Of a DNA stretch of 64,000 nt, positions 11,310 through 22,289 are shown piece by piece (position 1 is the first letter of the stretch; each line of letters opens with the position of its first letter). The notes under the pieces are model-generated. The model was not told where the DNA came from, did not search any database, and worked only from the letters and a program-made list of their open reading frames with translations. The DNA is from Selaginella moellendorffii (Eukaryota > Streptophyta > Lycopodiopsida > Selaginellales > Selaginellaceae). Made by a program: the position numbers and the translations under genes. The stretch lies in assembly GCF_000143415.4 (NCBI RefSeq), contig NW_003314376.1, positions 467,271 through 531,270 on the forward strand, given 5' to 3'.

Positions 11310-14078
11310 ATGAAGCGATCTTTCATCCGAGCTATGCATTTCTCGGCATCATCCTCGAACCATGTTTTTGATCTGGAGAGAGCAGTGGAGCGAATCTCGA
11401 GCCAAGAGAGCTGCCCAATTGTGTCCGACTACGCCCCTCTCCTCCGCCAGTGCTCCAAGCAAAGATCCCTCCACTCGGGAAGGCGGCTCCACGCGCAAAT
11501 CCTCCGCCACCGCCTCGATCGCCACACTCTCCTCTGCAATCTTCTCGTCCAGATGTATGGCAGATGCGGCTGTCTCGACGAGGCCAGATCCATCTTCGAC
11601 AAGACCCCGGAGAGGAACCTCTTCTCGTGGAGCATCATGATCGCAGCATATGCCCAGAACGGGCATCCCACTTTTGCGCTTGCGGTGTACCGGGAGATGC
11701 TCCAGCGATCCATCCACGCAATAGACAGCACTACGTACGTGAGCGCGCTCAGCGCTTGCTCGGCGCTGGGCGATCTAGAAACGGGTAAATCCATCCACGA
11801 ACGAATCCTCTCCAGCAAACTCGAGATTGACGCTTTTCTGGGCACAGCACTGATCAGCATGTACTCCAAGTGTGGATGCCTGGAGGAAGCTCACGAGTGC
11901 TTTGATTGCGTTCTTCGCAAGGATATCGTAGTGTGGAACGCAATTATTGCGGCATTTGCCCAGAACGGGCATCCGCAGCGCGCGCTAAACTTCTTCCATG
12001 CGATCCCGCGGGGTGAGCTCCAGCCCAACAATCTCACGCTGGTAAGCGCACTGGATGCGTGCTCGGATCTGGCAGCGCTGGAGGAGGGCAGGAAGATCCA
12101 CGCGCTGATCGAATCGTCGCCAGAGCTGACGCTGGGTGGGAGCATGGGGAATGCGCTCGTCAATCTCTACGGCAAATGCGGGAGGGTGATCGATGCGAGG
12201 GCCGTGTTTGATGCTCTCCGCCCGAGAACTGTGGTGTCGTGGACATCCATGATCGCGGCCTACGCGCAAAATGGGCACAGCGATCAAGCGCTGGAGCTGT
12301 TTCAGCGGATGGACATGGCGCCCAATGGCGTGACGCTCTTGAGCGTGCTCCAGGCCTGCGTGGGAAGGCTCGATCGGCTGCGCGAGATCCATGCCACGGC
12401 GGAGTCGCGAGGATTGGCCAGGGATCTCTCGGTGGCAAACACGCTCATTGATGTCTACGGCAAGTGCGAGGACGTGGATGGAGCGAGGGCGGTGTTTGAT
12501 TCCATCCCGATCAAGAACGTTGTCTCCTGGAACGCGATGATCGCAGCCTACGCGCACAATTGGCGTACCAATCCCGCAGTAGAGCTGTTCCATCGCATGG
12601 ATTTGGAAGGGGCAATGCCCAACGCGATCACCTTCGTCACTGTTCTAGGCGCATGCCCTCCTTCTTCCATATGGAATCAGAATCAGAATATCCCAGAGAA
12701 TCAGAATCTGGATCTGAATATTCAAGGAAATCAGAATATGCGGAAGATTCGTGGGTTTTCCCTCGCGCTGGGCGCCCAGATCCACGAGAGGATCGTCGCG
12801 TCCGGGCTCCAATCCGATGTGATCGTCGCGACCGCGGTGCTGACCATGTATGGGCGATGCCAGCGGCTGGATGTGGCGGAGCGCGTCTTCCTGGAGATGG
12901 GCGGCGCCAAGAACGCCGTGTCGTGGAACGCGCTCATCAACGCCTGCGTCGAGAATGGCGAGTGCGATGCGGCCTTGCGGCTGTTTTTCAGGATGATGAG
13001 CGAGCCCTCCGTCCAGCCCAATGGCCTCACTTTCGTGGCGGCGCTCGAGGCGTCTTCGGCGCTGGGCGATCTGGCCACCGGCAAAGCTATCCACGAGAGA
13101 ATCGTCGATCTGGCGATGGACGCCGAGACCGTGGTGACCAACGCACTGATAACGATGTATGGAAGATGCGGCAGCCTGAGCGATGCTAGAAAGGTTCTCG
13201 AGTCAAGCTCGTCGAGAGATGTAGTGTCGTGGAATGCGATGATCGCAGCATATGCCCGGAATGGGCATCACAAGGAGGTACTAGATCTATACTGGGCAAT
13301 GCTGCTCGAAGGATACAGGCCCGTGGAGGCCACTTTTCTTCCACTCCTCGACGCCTGCTGCTGCCTCCGAGATGTCGAGTCCGAGCACCGCAAAGGCTCT
13401 CACGCAGGGAAAACGATCCACGCACACATACGGCTCGCTGGCTTCGATGGCTCCCCGCTGCTCGACTCGGCGCTCGTCAACATGTATGGCAAGGTCGGAA
13501 ACCTCGACTCCGCCATGGTGGTGTTTACGCAAATGCGGGAGCGAGACGCCATCACTTGGACTGCTATGATCTCATCGTACGCCCAGCACGGGCATAGCAG
13601 GCAAGCACTCTCACTTTTTAGTTCCATGCTGCTCGACGGCATTGCCACCGATGCTGTGACGCTCGCCTGTGTAAGTTCGGCGTGCAGCCACTCGGGAGAC
13701 GTGAAGCTCGGGTGGGACTACTTCGTGTCGAGTGTGCGCGACTTTGGCGAGCGGCCAACTTTCGAGCACTATGTGGTGATGTCGGATATGCTCAGCCGAG
13801 CTGGGAGGCTCCAGGAGGCCGAAGATTTGCTGAGAAGTATGCCGTTCCAGCCGGACTTGGTGTCGTGGAGGACGCTGCTCAGTGCGTGCTCGAATCACAA
13901 CAATCCTCACGTTGGAAAACGAGCCGCCGATCGTATCCTAGAGCTGAGTCCCAGCGATCCTGCAGCATTGGTTTTGCTGTCCAACATATACTCGGCCGCA
14001 GGGATGAGTGATGAGGCCGAGAAGTTGAGGCGAGAACACAAGATCGGGGTTTGGAATTCGATTTGTCAATGTCATTAA
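11310..14078 (+). CDS. Pentatricopeptide repeat protein, PLS class, 922 aa
   Basis: Single-exon gene for a plant organelle RNA-binding protein. PPR repeats form a superhelix that reads one RNA base per motif; PLS proteins mostly act in mitochondrial or plastid RNA editing or processing. The body has roughly two dozen repeats in P-L-S order, seen as recurring VSWNAMIAAYARNGH, ALITMYGRCGSL and GKxIHERI phrases. The N-terminus is rich in Ser and Arg, compatible with an organelle transit peptide; ATG 11310 is the first in frame, 11334 is an alternative. The C-terminus shows an E1-like segment (WRTLLSACSNHNNPHVGKRA, LLSNIYSAAG) but stops soon after KLRREHKIGVW, without E2 or DYW. An insertion rich in Asn and Gln lies at about residues 453-477. 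Any deaminase activity would have to come from a partner. Confidence 0.93.
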   Translation: MKRSFIRAMHFSASSSNHVFDLERAVERISSQESCPIVSDYAPLLRQCSKQRSLHSGRRLHAQILRHRLDRHTLLCNLLVQMYGRCGCLDEARSIFDKTPERNLFSWSIMIAAYAQNGHPTFALAVYREMLQRSIHAIDSTTYVSALSACSALGDLETGKSIHERILSSKLEIDAFLGTALISMYSKCGCLEEAHECFDCVLRKDIVVWNAIIAAFAQNGHPQRALNFFHAIPRGELQPNNLTLVSALDACSDLAALEEGRKIHALIESSPELTLGGSMGNALVNLYGKCGRVIDARAVFDALRPRTVVSWTSMIAAYAQNGHSDQALELFQRMDMAPNGVTLLSVLQACVGRLDRLREIHATAESRGLARDLSVANTLIDVYGKCEDVDGARAVFDSIPIKNVVSWNAMIAAYAHNWRTNPAVELFHRMDLEGAMPNAITFVTVLGACPPSSIWNQNQNIPENQNLDLNIQGNQNMRKIRGFSLALGAQIHERIVASGLQSDVIVATAVLTMYGRCQRLDVAERVFLEMGGAKNAVSWNALINACVENGECDAALRLFFRMMSEPSVQPNGLTFVAALEASSALGDLATGKAIHERIVDLAMDAETVVTNALITMYGRCGSLSDARKVLESSSSRDVVSWNAMIAAYARNGHHKEVLDLYWAMLLEGYRPVEATFLPLLDACCCLRDVESEHRKGSHAGKTIHAHIRLAGFDGSPLLDSALVNMYGKVGNLDSAMVVFTQMRERDAITWTAMISSYAQHGHSRQALSLFSSMLLDGIATDAVTLACVSSACSHSGDVKLGWDYFVSSVRDFGERPTFEHYVVMSDMLSRAGRLQEAEDLLRSMPFQPDLVSWRTLLSACSNHNNPHVGKRAADRILELSPSDPAALVLLSNIYSAAGMSDEAEKLRREHKIGVWNSICQCH
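12667..12745 (+). repeat. Asn/Gln-coding short repeat inside PPR gene
   Basis: A run of imperfect repeats of AATCAGAAT / CTGAATAT encodes WNQNQNIPENQNLDLNIQGN between PPR motifs. Related sequence survives in the PPR remnants at about 29590-29660 (antisense) and 44075-44140, showing the expansion predates the duplications. Confidence 0.75.
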
Positions 14079-14079
14079 A

Positions 14080-14400
14080 AGCGCGTTTGCGGAGCAGGGA
14101 ATGAAGACTCCCCCGCGATCGTAAGGAGTAAACACGAGCTTCGTGATCTTGTCGCTTGGCTTCGAAAACAGATCGAGAATAATGGTGATGAGATCTCGCG
14201 TCCCAGGAGATCGATCATTATCCATACTGCTGGTTTGTGAGGACAAATTCGAAATCCAGAGTAGCCAGCGGTCTACACTTGAAGTGTTCAGCACAGAAAC
14301 AATTCGTCAGGAGGGAGTTGGAGCTTCTTGGAGCAAGCATCGAATGAACCGATGCCCATTTCGCTGTGTCATCCTTAGACGTTTTCATATGCCCACACAT
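14080..14400 (-). pseudogene. 577-type PPR C-terminal fragment, antisense to and abutting PPR-922
   Basis: The plus strand from AAAGCGCGTTTGCGGAGCAG onward follows 29996-30490, which is the complement of the C-terminal coding part of the 577-aa PPR gene. Deletions and stops are present. It begins essentially at the stop codon of the 922-aa gene, so the two PPR types meet tail to tail here. Confidence 0.8.
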
Positions 14401-14499
14401 TGTGCCAACTGTGACTATCCCGTTTGCATGCATACAGACTTTCAAATGTGGCATTGGTAAATTAGCTCCATTCAACCAACTTAAAGTAGGTGGTAGATT

Positions 14500-15000
14500 C
14501 CAATTGTAGATTGTATTCATTCTAATTACTAGACTTTAAAAATTAGCTTAGCAATTTATGGAAAAAAAATCTATTTTGGAGTTATCTAATCTAGATTGAG
14601 GATTTCCTTTTTAAGGGTTTGGTCATTCATCCTTATATATTCTAAAAAGAAAATATATTTTTGAATCTTATGAAATATATAAATATATATTGTGAGTTAA
14701 ATATGGAAATGGAATACAAAAATATGCCCAAAAACCCTAATTTATATATAGAAAGGAATAATTCAGATTAAAATCAATCTAAGACTATATGGCATTATAA
14801 CTATACATTTAGACCTCACATCATCAGAATGATGGAAAACAATTAGGATTCTTTGGTAAATGGGCTGGGATCTAGAGGAACATTAAGAAGAGACATCAAT
14901 GGATTTGTAAATGGTATCAATTGTTCTTTATCCCAAATGTTTTAACTGTTGCACATGTGTAAATTCTAGAGGATTAACTTATTGAATGTCATGCCAAACT
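14500..15000. other. AT-rich spacer, nothing recognised
   Basis: Very AT-rich sequence with no coding features. It marks the start of the long transposon-derived block. Confidence 0.5.
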
Positions 15001-16920
15001 TTATAAATTGCAGTCCAACTTGCTATAACACTTGATATGGTCTCTTCCACTAAACAAAAAACCTTTAGACAAACCATATATTGTAAGATTGGGAAAATAA
15101 ATTAACATTAAATCATCCATTTTGTATTCTACAAATGGATGATGATGAGAGTTATAGTGATGTTGTTGTCCCATTTGTATGCAACCCAAGTGTTTAATAG
15201 ACTCCATTAGGAAAAGTAGAAGAATATTTGTCAAATACAAATTTTAGGACTTAATATCGTTAGCTCATAGCAATCACAAAGATAAACTTAGCTCAGTATT
15301 TGATCATGACTATATAGGAGTTTATATAGTGAAGCATTAACATAACTCTATACCCTTGTGATATACATATATTGAAGAGATAACAAATAACTATCCCAAT
15401 CTAAATGTTAAAGGTTCACATACTTTGTTATCATCTCTTTGAAAGTTCGGTTAAAACATGAAATGTCCCAGCCATAAATGTAGAATCATTATTTAAGAGA
15501 ATCCACTTAAACAAGAATGTTAGAACACCATTTGATTGAGAAGGAAATATCGAACAATACTAGTAAAAGCATTAACTTCCACCTAGTGAGTCAAGTAATC
15601 AGAAACAATAATGACATATTCATTATCAGCAGTCAACCATGAAAAATGCCCCATAAGATCACCAACTCAAACGGATGGAAAATTACAATTAACTTTAACT
15701 GTTCTTCCCCAACATAAGGGGGAGTATTACAAACTTGGCACCAAATGCAGTTATTCATATACCAAATAAAATCATATTACATCTCCGGTTAATAAAAAGA
15801 TCTACATAATTTCTTAATCACATGACAATATTTTATATGCCCACATAGAATAGAAGAATCATGATAGGCATAGAGAAAGTGTTGAATAAAGTTTGAAGGC
15901 ACCCCCAACCATAAATGATCATTAGGATCAATCCCTATAAAATAAAGAAGGTTATCTTCAAGGCGATATGAAAAATATAAATGCCGAAATGGCAAGTCAT
16001 CAATAAATGATACAGGATTCTCCAATCCATCATAAAACTTTTGGATCCACAACTTAACTTTTTGAGCTTCATGAACTTTTTCAAGAAAAGGTAAATTTTG
16101 CTCCACACCTTGTGGACACTAAATATCAAGTATAACAACCATTGACGACACAAAACCCTTGTTCAAACAGTCCATTAATGATAAAACAATAAGTTCATTA
16201 GGAATAAGAGAAGAGAGCGAAGAAGGGAGATGAGTTCAAGAAAAGGCATTAATATTAACCATAAAACTCTTGGGTAATGAACAACTCCAAAATTATATAT
16301 TTAAAATTTTAGAGCTCACTTTATTTAAACCAAATAGCATCACTAAAAACTCATACAAAGTAAATAGTGTACTAAAAGTAATTTTAGAAACATCTTTTCT
16401 TGCCATTAGCATTTGCCAATATCTAAAAATAAAATCTAACTTAATAAACTAATGATTTCTCCCCAAATGATTTAGGAGATCAACAATATGAAGAAGAGGG
16501 TATATATTTAAGATAGTCACCTTGTTTAATGAATAATAGTTAATATAGAAGTGAATGCTTCAATTAGGCTTTGTTATAAGATGAGGTTCACACATCTAAG
16601 GACTCCATGGATAACACCCTTTCTTAACATTTTTTTGACGTTTGTGTGTAAAATCTTGATCTTCTTTGATGACTAAGACAAAACAAAAGTTTTGATTGGA
16701 GAAGTATCCCTAGTTGGGATAAAATGACATGTTGCAATCTTAGCCTCAAATAACATGTCAAAGTTGAAGAGATTAACATACTCTTTCTTGAGTTGATCCA
16801 TCGCTGCGATATAAAGACCATTGGAAAGATCTAGAGAGGGAATAAAAGAGCAAGATGGAAACACAGTAAGAATAATAAAGAGAAAAAAGTGATGGAAGTA
16901 AAGGTAGAAGTAGAGGAACA
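15000..16920 (-). mobile_element. Decayed Ty3/gypsy pol relic
   Basis: Minus-strand frames show gypsy pol pieces in order from right to left. A reverse-transcriptase N-terminal region near 16673-16820 reads LKKEYVNLFNFDMLF and IPTRDTSPIK. An RNase H/integrase linker and zinc-finger-like segment at 15789-16106 includes HDSSILCGHIKYCHVIKKL. An integrase core trace near 15570-15700 reads VGDLMGHFSWLTADNEYVII. Stops are numerous and the sequence is very AT-rich, as expected from long decay of methylated DNA. Confidence 0.65.
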
Positions 16921-16929
16921 AAAAGGAAT

Positions 16930-17165
16930 AGAAGTGAGAGGAATGTATAAAAAACTAAAGAGAATAACTCAAAAGACAATTTATAAAAGTTCAAATATAA
17001 AAGGAAAAAGCCTATGAATAAGAGTGCACCCCCTTTTCCAGTTGATTAAAAGTCTTGGGATATTTAGGGTTAAGTGTCCATAGGTTTAAATAATATTAGG
17101 TTGGATGACCTCTCGTGAAGTCCAAATCCAAAAACTTACATTTGGTATTATAGTGGTTTCGGGTC
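16930..17165 (+). repeat. LTR end with decayed primer-binding site (copy A)
   Basis: This stretch shares about 150 bases with 17345-17540 and 52540-52730: GAATAAGAGTGCACCCCC, GGGTTAAGTGTCC and AGTCCAAATCCAA are landmarks. Immediately after the shared end, 17139-17160 reads TTTGGTATTATAGTGGTTTC. This looks like the plant initiator-Met-tRNA primer-binding site TGGTATCAGAGC with C-to-T and G-to-A changes. It is therefore read as the 3' end of a 5' LTR, plus orientation. Confidence 0.6.
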
Positions 17166-17339
17166 CAATTTTGTCGGTTGGCTTAAGGAAATCATACCAT
17201 ATATTGATTGATATCTGGCAAGTTTAGTTTGCTTCAGTTGGGCTCGACCCAAGGGGTAGGGTGTTGAGAGCAGGGTCTCAGAAGAGTTGTGGCTCTTAGT
17301 TTTCATTCACGAAAGTATGAACTTGCAGGGAAGCGTGAT

Positions 17340-17545
17340 AGATTATAAGCAACTAAAGGGAATAACTCAAGAGATGATCTATATGGGTTTAAATATAGAA
17401 GAAAAGGGCCTATGAATAAAAGTGCATTCTTTTTTTCAATCGGTTAAAGATCTTAGGATACATAGGGTTAAACGTCCCTGGGTTTGAATAATACTGGATT
17501 GGGTGATCTTTCGAGATGTCTAAATCTAAGAACTTAATAAATATG
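17340..17545 (+). repeat. LTR-like repeat (copy B)
   Basis: Second copy of the repeat seen at 16930 and 52540, with the same order of landmarks (ACTAAAGGGAATAACTCAA, AATAAAAGTGCATTC, AATACTGGATTGGG). It lacks the primer-binding-site phrase, so it may be a 3' LTR or an independent insertion. Confidence 0.6.
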
Positions 17546-17714
17546 AGGAAGTATGAGACAAGAGGGAGAGAGACAAGATCTCTTATTATTCTCTCTATAT
17601 TAGTTAATATAAGCTTGAATTTATCTTCTATTGCTCAACTTGTTGCCACACATTGCCATCTATAGTTGCGTTACACAATAAAGGCAATTTTCATTCTTAA
17701 TAGCAACAATTATA

Positions 17715-17890
17715 CATATGTATGTACACAAAATGAGGCAAACTTAGCTATGCATATGGGAGATCTCAAGTTTGAATTTCAATTGTTTCGGGTGGTGCTA
17801 AGTCAAGCTTTTGACCTCATCCTTAGTATGGATTGGTTGTAGTGCAATTATGCCAACTGTGATTTTGAAATAAAAATGAGCTCAAAAAGT
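17715..17890 (+). mobile_element. Gypsy aspartic-protease relic
   Basis: The plus strand reads MGDLKFEFQLFRVVLSQAFD followed by LILSMDWL. This matches the gypsy protease end in which ILGMDWL precedes the pol linker. It is short and ends in a stop directly after the motif. Confidence 0.5.
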
Positions 17891-17927
17891 AAACACTGAA
17901 TGAATTGTACAAACAACTAATTTTTCC

Positions 17928-18820
17928 ATTTTACTTTAACCACTTAACCACACCTTTGACCATTTGAAGGCCCTTCGTCCTTGAGTGGTCATCTTTTAAC
18001 CACACCTTAGCACCCTTTGACCATTTGAAGAAGTCTCATTCACAACCTTCATAAATCTTATTCCTGATTTGGGGACATAATATTCCCATAAATGACATCT
18101 ATGCCACTTAACCTTTGCACTTAGTCCAAATGCTCCATATGTCAAATCTCATGATTGACATTTAAAAGTACCACTAATATATCAACCCATTATGTTAAGG
18201 CCATGCCCATTCACCCTTATTATATCGGTAATCCAAGATCATCTATATCACAGTCCCGTCTCTCAAAGACTAGGCCCTCTGTCCCTGAGTGGTCATCTTT
18301 TAACCACACCTTAGCACCCTTAAGATGCCTAGAGATATAGAGAACATCCTTCCCCAATGTCCCTTCTTTAGTCCCCACCAACTCCTTGTAAGCAATTAAA
18401 TTTTTCTATTTTACTTTAGCTTCTTAACCACGCCTTTGACTACTTAGAGGAGTCTTACTTATGAACTCCATAAGTCTTATTCCTGACTTGGGGGTATACT
18501 AGCCCGATAAATGGCATCTATGCCATTCAGCCTTTGCACTTGGTCTAAGTGCTCCATATGTCTAATCTCATAACTAACACCCAAAAGTACCACCAACATA
18601 TCAGGCCTACCCTAAAGTTATGTCCATTTATCCTTGTCACATCAGTAATCCAAGACTACCTACATCACAGTCCCGTCTCTTAAAGACTGAGCTATCTGTT
18701 CATGAGTGGTCATCCCTAACCACACCTTAGCACCTTTAGGATGCCCAAAAATATAGAGAATACCCTTCCCCAATATCCTTTCTTCCATTCCCCCCAAGTC
18801 CCTTTCCTTCCACAGATGTG
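17928..18820 (+). repeat. Tandem duplication, two units of about 0.45 kb
   Basis: Unit 1 (17928-18400) and unit 2 (18400-18820) share ordered phrases: ATTTTACTTTA, CCTTTGACCATT/CCTTTGACTACTT, CATAAATCTTATTCCTGA, CTATGCCA, CCTTTGCACTTAG, TCACAGTCCCGTCTC and GTGGTCATC. No coding meaning was found. A decayed inverted relative lies at 45410-45765. Confidence 0.75.
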
Positions 18821-20940
18821 CTTGTCAACACTACCATTAGATCAAGGCCCAAATGCCCAACCACTAAGTCCTATTAACCTTTGGGACTTCCAATTGTATC
18901 CTTGGTCACTACACCAAAGGACTACTCCTTTTCCTTTCTATAGTTTGGGACTTTGGGATGATATTTTAAAACACCATGGCCCTATACAAACTTCATAGGT
19001 ACTCTCCCCACCTTTTGCCCTTAGGTGCCTTAGCCATATGGCTAGAGTGAGGTTCTAATGAGCCATGCCAAGTATCAAAGTAGGTAGTGCTACCTATATT
19101 TGGATTGAGAGCAATGACCATTAGATCTCTCGAGGGAGTTAAAGTTGGCTCTTGAACACTTCATCAAACTACCTCGCTTGTCTGTCTGTATTTACTTTAG
19201 CTTTGAACTCTTCAATAGTTATATCATCACTCAATACATAGGTATAGCATTCCTTGGTCACATTGGCTTTTCCTACCCAAATTGGCTCCATTAGAGTCCT
19301 CCCCTTATTATACTTTTGGAGCTCACAAAACCCCCTAGGGTCTAGAAGACAATCGTTTTGGGCTTTCACCCTCGGACTCAAACTTGGACTCGAACTTGGA
19401 CTTGAACTTGAACTTAGACTCAGTCTCGGTCTTGGACTCAGTCTTAGTCTTGGTCTCGGTCTCAATTTCGGTCTCAATCTTGGAGTCGATCTCAAACTCT
19501 ATCTCAGGTCCATTTCGGACTCTATCTCAAGTCCATCTTAGACTCCATCTCGGGTCTATCTCGGGTCCATATTAGACTCCATCTCAGACTTCCATCTTGG
19601 GTCTATCTCGGACTCCATCTCAGGTCTATCTCGGGTCCATCTCACACTCCTTCTCAGACTCCATCTCGGATTTCGTTTTGAACTTCTTTTTAGACTCCAC
19701 CTCGGACTCCTTGGGTCCCATCTCGAACTCGTTCTGATACTTTTATGTATCATGACACTCACTATGTGTTAGTTCTTTTCGTGTCCCTTTCTAAAGACTC
19801 ATTCATCAATTTCTTCATGCTCATTCCTTGAGCATTTTGTTCAGAGTTCCACTCCCACTCTCGACTTTCCAAGTTAAAATTTTTGGTCCAAACATGTTAC
19901 CCTTGTTAGACTTTTGTTTTGACCACTACCATATGGCACTTTTTCAGCTCCACTCTGAGGTCTTAGGGATTTGTTTCTCCCTCTCCATCTATAGTCGTAC
20001 TTGCCAACACCACTAGTGGGTCAAGGCTTGAAGGCTTGACCACTAAGTCCCATTGACTTTTAAGACTTCCTCACCATGTGACCATATCCTTAGTCACACT
20101 ACACAAGAGAATTGCTCCTATTTCTCTTTAAGTCTAGGACTTTGGGATAATATTTTTAAACACTGTGGCCCTAAATGGTACTCTCCCCACCTTCTGCCTT
20201 TGGGTGCCCTAACCATGTGGCTAAAGCAAGGTTTTGATGAACTATATTAGGTATCCAAATAGATAATGCCACCCACACTTTGATTGGGAGCATCAATCAT
20301 TTTATCTCCCAGGGGAGCTAGAGCTAACTCTTGAACACTTCACCAAGTTACCCCAATTGACTGTCCGTGTTTACTCTAGCCTAGGACTCCTCAATGGTTA
20401 TATCATTACCCACCACATGGGTATAGCCTTCCTTGGTCACACTATCCTTTCCTGGCCAAACTAACCTTTCCCAGCCAAATTGGCTCCACTAGAGTTTTCC
20501 CCCCTACTATACTTTTGGAGCTCACCAAACCCCCTAGGGTTTGGGAGACAATCATTTTGGGCTTTCACCCTCGAACTTAGACTTAAACTTGGCCCTAGTC
20601 TTAGTTTCGGTCTCAATCCCCATCTTAGACTCCTTCTTAGGTTCATCTTAGATCCATCTCAGACTCCTTCTCGAACATCTTCTCAAACTCCTTCTCAAGT
20701 TCATCTTGGGTCCATCTTGGACTTTATCTTAGACTCCATTTTGGGTTTTTTTCTAGTGACTTGTTTATTGATCACTTTATGCTCATTCTTTGAGCACTTC
20801 GTTAGAAATTCCACTTTTGCTCTTAACTTTTTGAGTTGGAGTTTTTGGTCCAAACATGTTATGTTTATTGGACTTCCACTTCAACCACTACCATATAGCA
20901 ACCTTTTGGCTCCATTTTGAGGCTTAGGGATTTGTCTCTC
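18810..20940 (+). repeat. Tandem duplication, two units of about 1.1 kb
   Basis: Unit A (about 18810-19975) and unit B (about 19976-20940) share, in order, TTGCCAACACCACTA-like, GGGACTTTGGGAT, TACTCTCCCCACCTT, CCTTCCTTGGTCACA, ACTTTTGGAGCTCAC, ACCCCCTAGGGT and TTTTGGTCCAAACATGTTA. Each contains a minisatellite of Asp/Leu/Ser-coding CTCGGACTC-like units. Probably transposon-derived; no named domain was seen. Confidence 0.75.
19370..19735 (+). repeat. Imperfect CTCGGACTC / CCATCTC minisatellite
   Basis: A dense run of short variants of CTCGGACTC, CTTGGACTC and ACTCCATCTCGG. Open frames crossing it on either strand encode only Ser/Leu/Arg or Leu/Gly simple repeats and should not be called genes. 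A shorter version lies at about 20570-20740, and a related run near 33600-33780. Confidence 0.75.
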
Positions 20941-20944
20941 ATAA

Positions 20945-22285
20945 CTTCACCACCCATAAATAAAGTTTGATATCCTCATCAAACGATAAACTTTTTTGTC
21001 AAATAATCTCACCATAGATTACCATTTTCATCTTTAGCACCAAGCTAATATTCATTAAAGAATACTTATCAAAAGACCTTCCACTACTTGTGTAACTCCT
21101 TGTTTCCTAGAAGAATCTTTGTGTTAAAACCTTCAATTACAATAACACCAATAAAACAATGTTGATGTTAAAGCCTCCACCTAAAAAATGGAGGACACAA
21201 ATCCGAAAAACACCAACAATGCCAATACATGTGGCTAATTTCATCATATGCTCAATAGTGAATATCATGGCCACAACCACATCCTCACATTTGTCTTTGA
21301 AGTGGAAGAGGCAATATATTATAACATTGTGTCAATCAAAAAATATCATTAAGGTGACTAAAGTAAGTGTATATACAAGTCCTATAATTTCTTAATGAAG
21401 TGTTAGCATAACATTCTCAACTTAGTTCACTCTAACATATTTTACTCTACACAAAGTAAAAGGCTCTAGAGGCAAATGCTAAATTGCATCACTAACTTAG
21501 ATAGCCTTTGACTAAGATGATTCAATTGTTAACATGTCCAAATATACACTTGAAGACATCAGGAGAATATTTCAATCTACACAAGTGGCTACGCTCAAAC
21601 CATTGTACCATTGCAATGCCATTCCTTATATACATATGGGAAACTCATGTAAACACCGAGTATCATCCCAAAAATGATAGGTAATAATCATTATAAAGTG
21701 ATCAAACTAATTATACATAATCCTCGAGATTCCCACAAAAGAACTTTGGTTAGATGCGAGAATTGATAGTAATAACAAAAGGAGTTATACCACACACTAT
21801 GAATGCCACCATCAATTTAGTTTAATTGTTCAACTACAACCATATAGCATCAAGCAATTGCAATAAGTACTACTCCAAAATCAAAGGAGGAAGAGGTTAT
21901 TGCTCTACCATGAAGATGAATAAAAAAGAAAAAAGAAAATGAAAAAAGCTAAGGAAAGTGATATTTAAACAATGTAAAAGCTAAATCTAAACTAAAATCC
22001 CAAATCTAAACACTCTTTAAAGATAATCAAAGTTGTCCCTCACCTCCGCCAATGTGAGTGCATTGAATATAAAAATAGAATATAGAAATGTGTATATCAA
22101 TTAGCCCAAAAACAGTAGCTTATATATATGAGTAAGTGGTCAGGCTTGAAACCAATTTGAGAGCTATCAAAATTCCACTACACTACTATTAATATACAGC
22201 ATCATACTTATACACTTGGACCTCACAACTTAAATTTGAATGAATTAAATTTTATTGAATTTAAAATAAAGACCCTAGTATAGAC
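20945..22285. other. AT-rich, no gene recognised
   Basis: Low-complexity AT-rich sequence without a recognisable protein or RNA gene. Its position between gypsy debris suggests unrecognisable transposon remains. Confidence 0.4.
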
Positions 22286-22289
22286 TTTT

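Noticed and set aside
11349-13910. Many long minus-strand and out-of-frame open frames
   Set aside because: They are shadows of the GC-rich 922-aa PPR gene and show no domain of their own.
17928-18820. Regularly repeated units that could suggest a CRISPR-like array
   Set aside because: There are only two long diverged units, no uniform short repeats or spacers, and the DNA is plant nuclear.
19169-19541. Overlapping open frames on both strands rich in Ser/Arg or Leu/Gly
   Set aside because: They are translations of the CTCGGACTC minisatellite in a transposon-derived tandem repeat.
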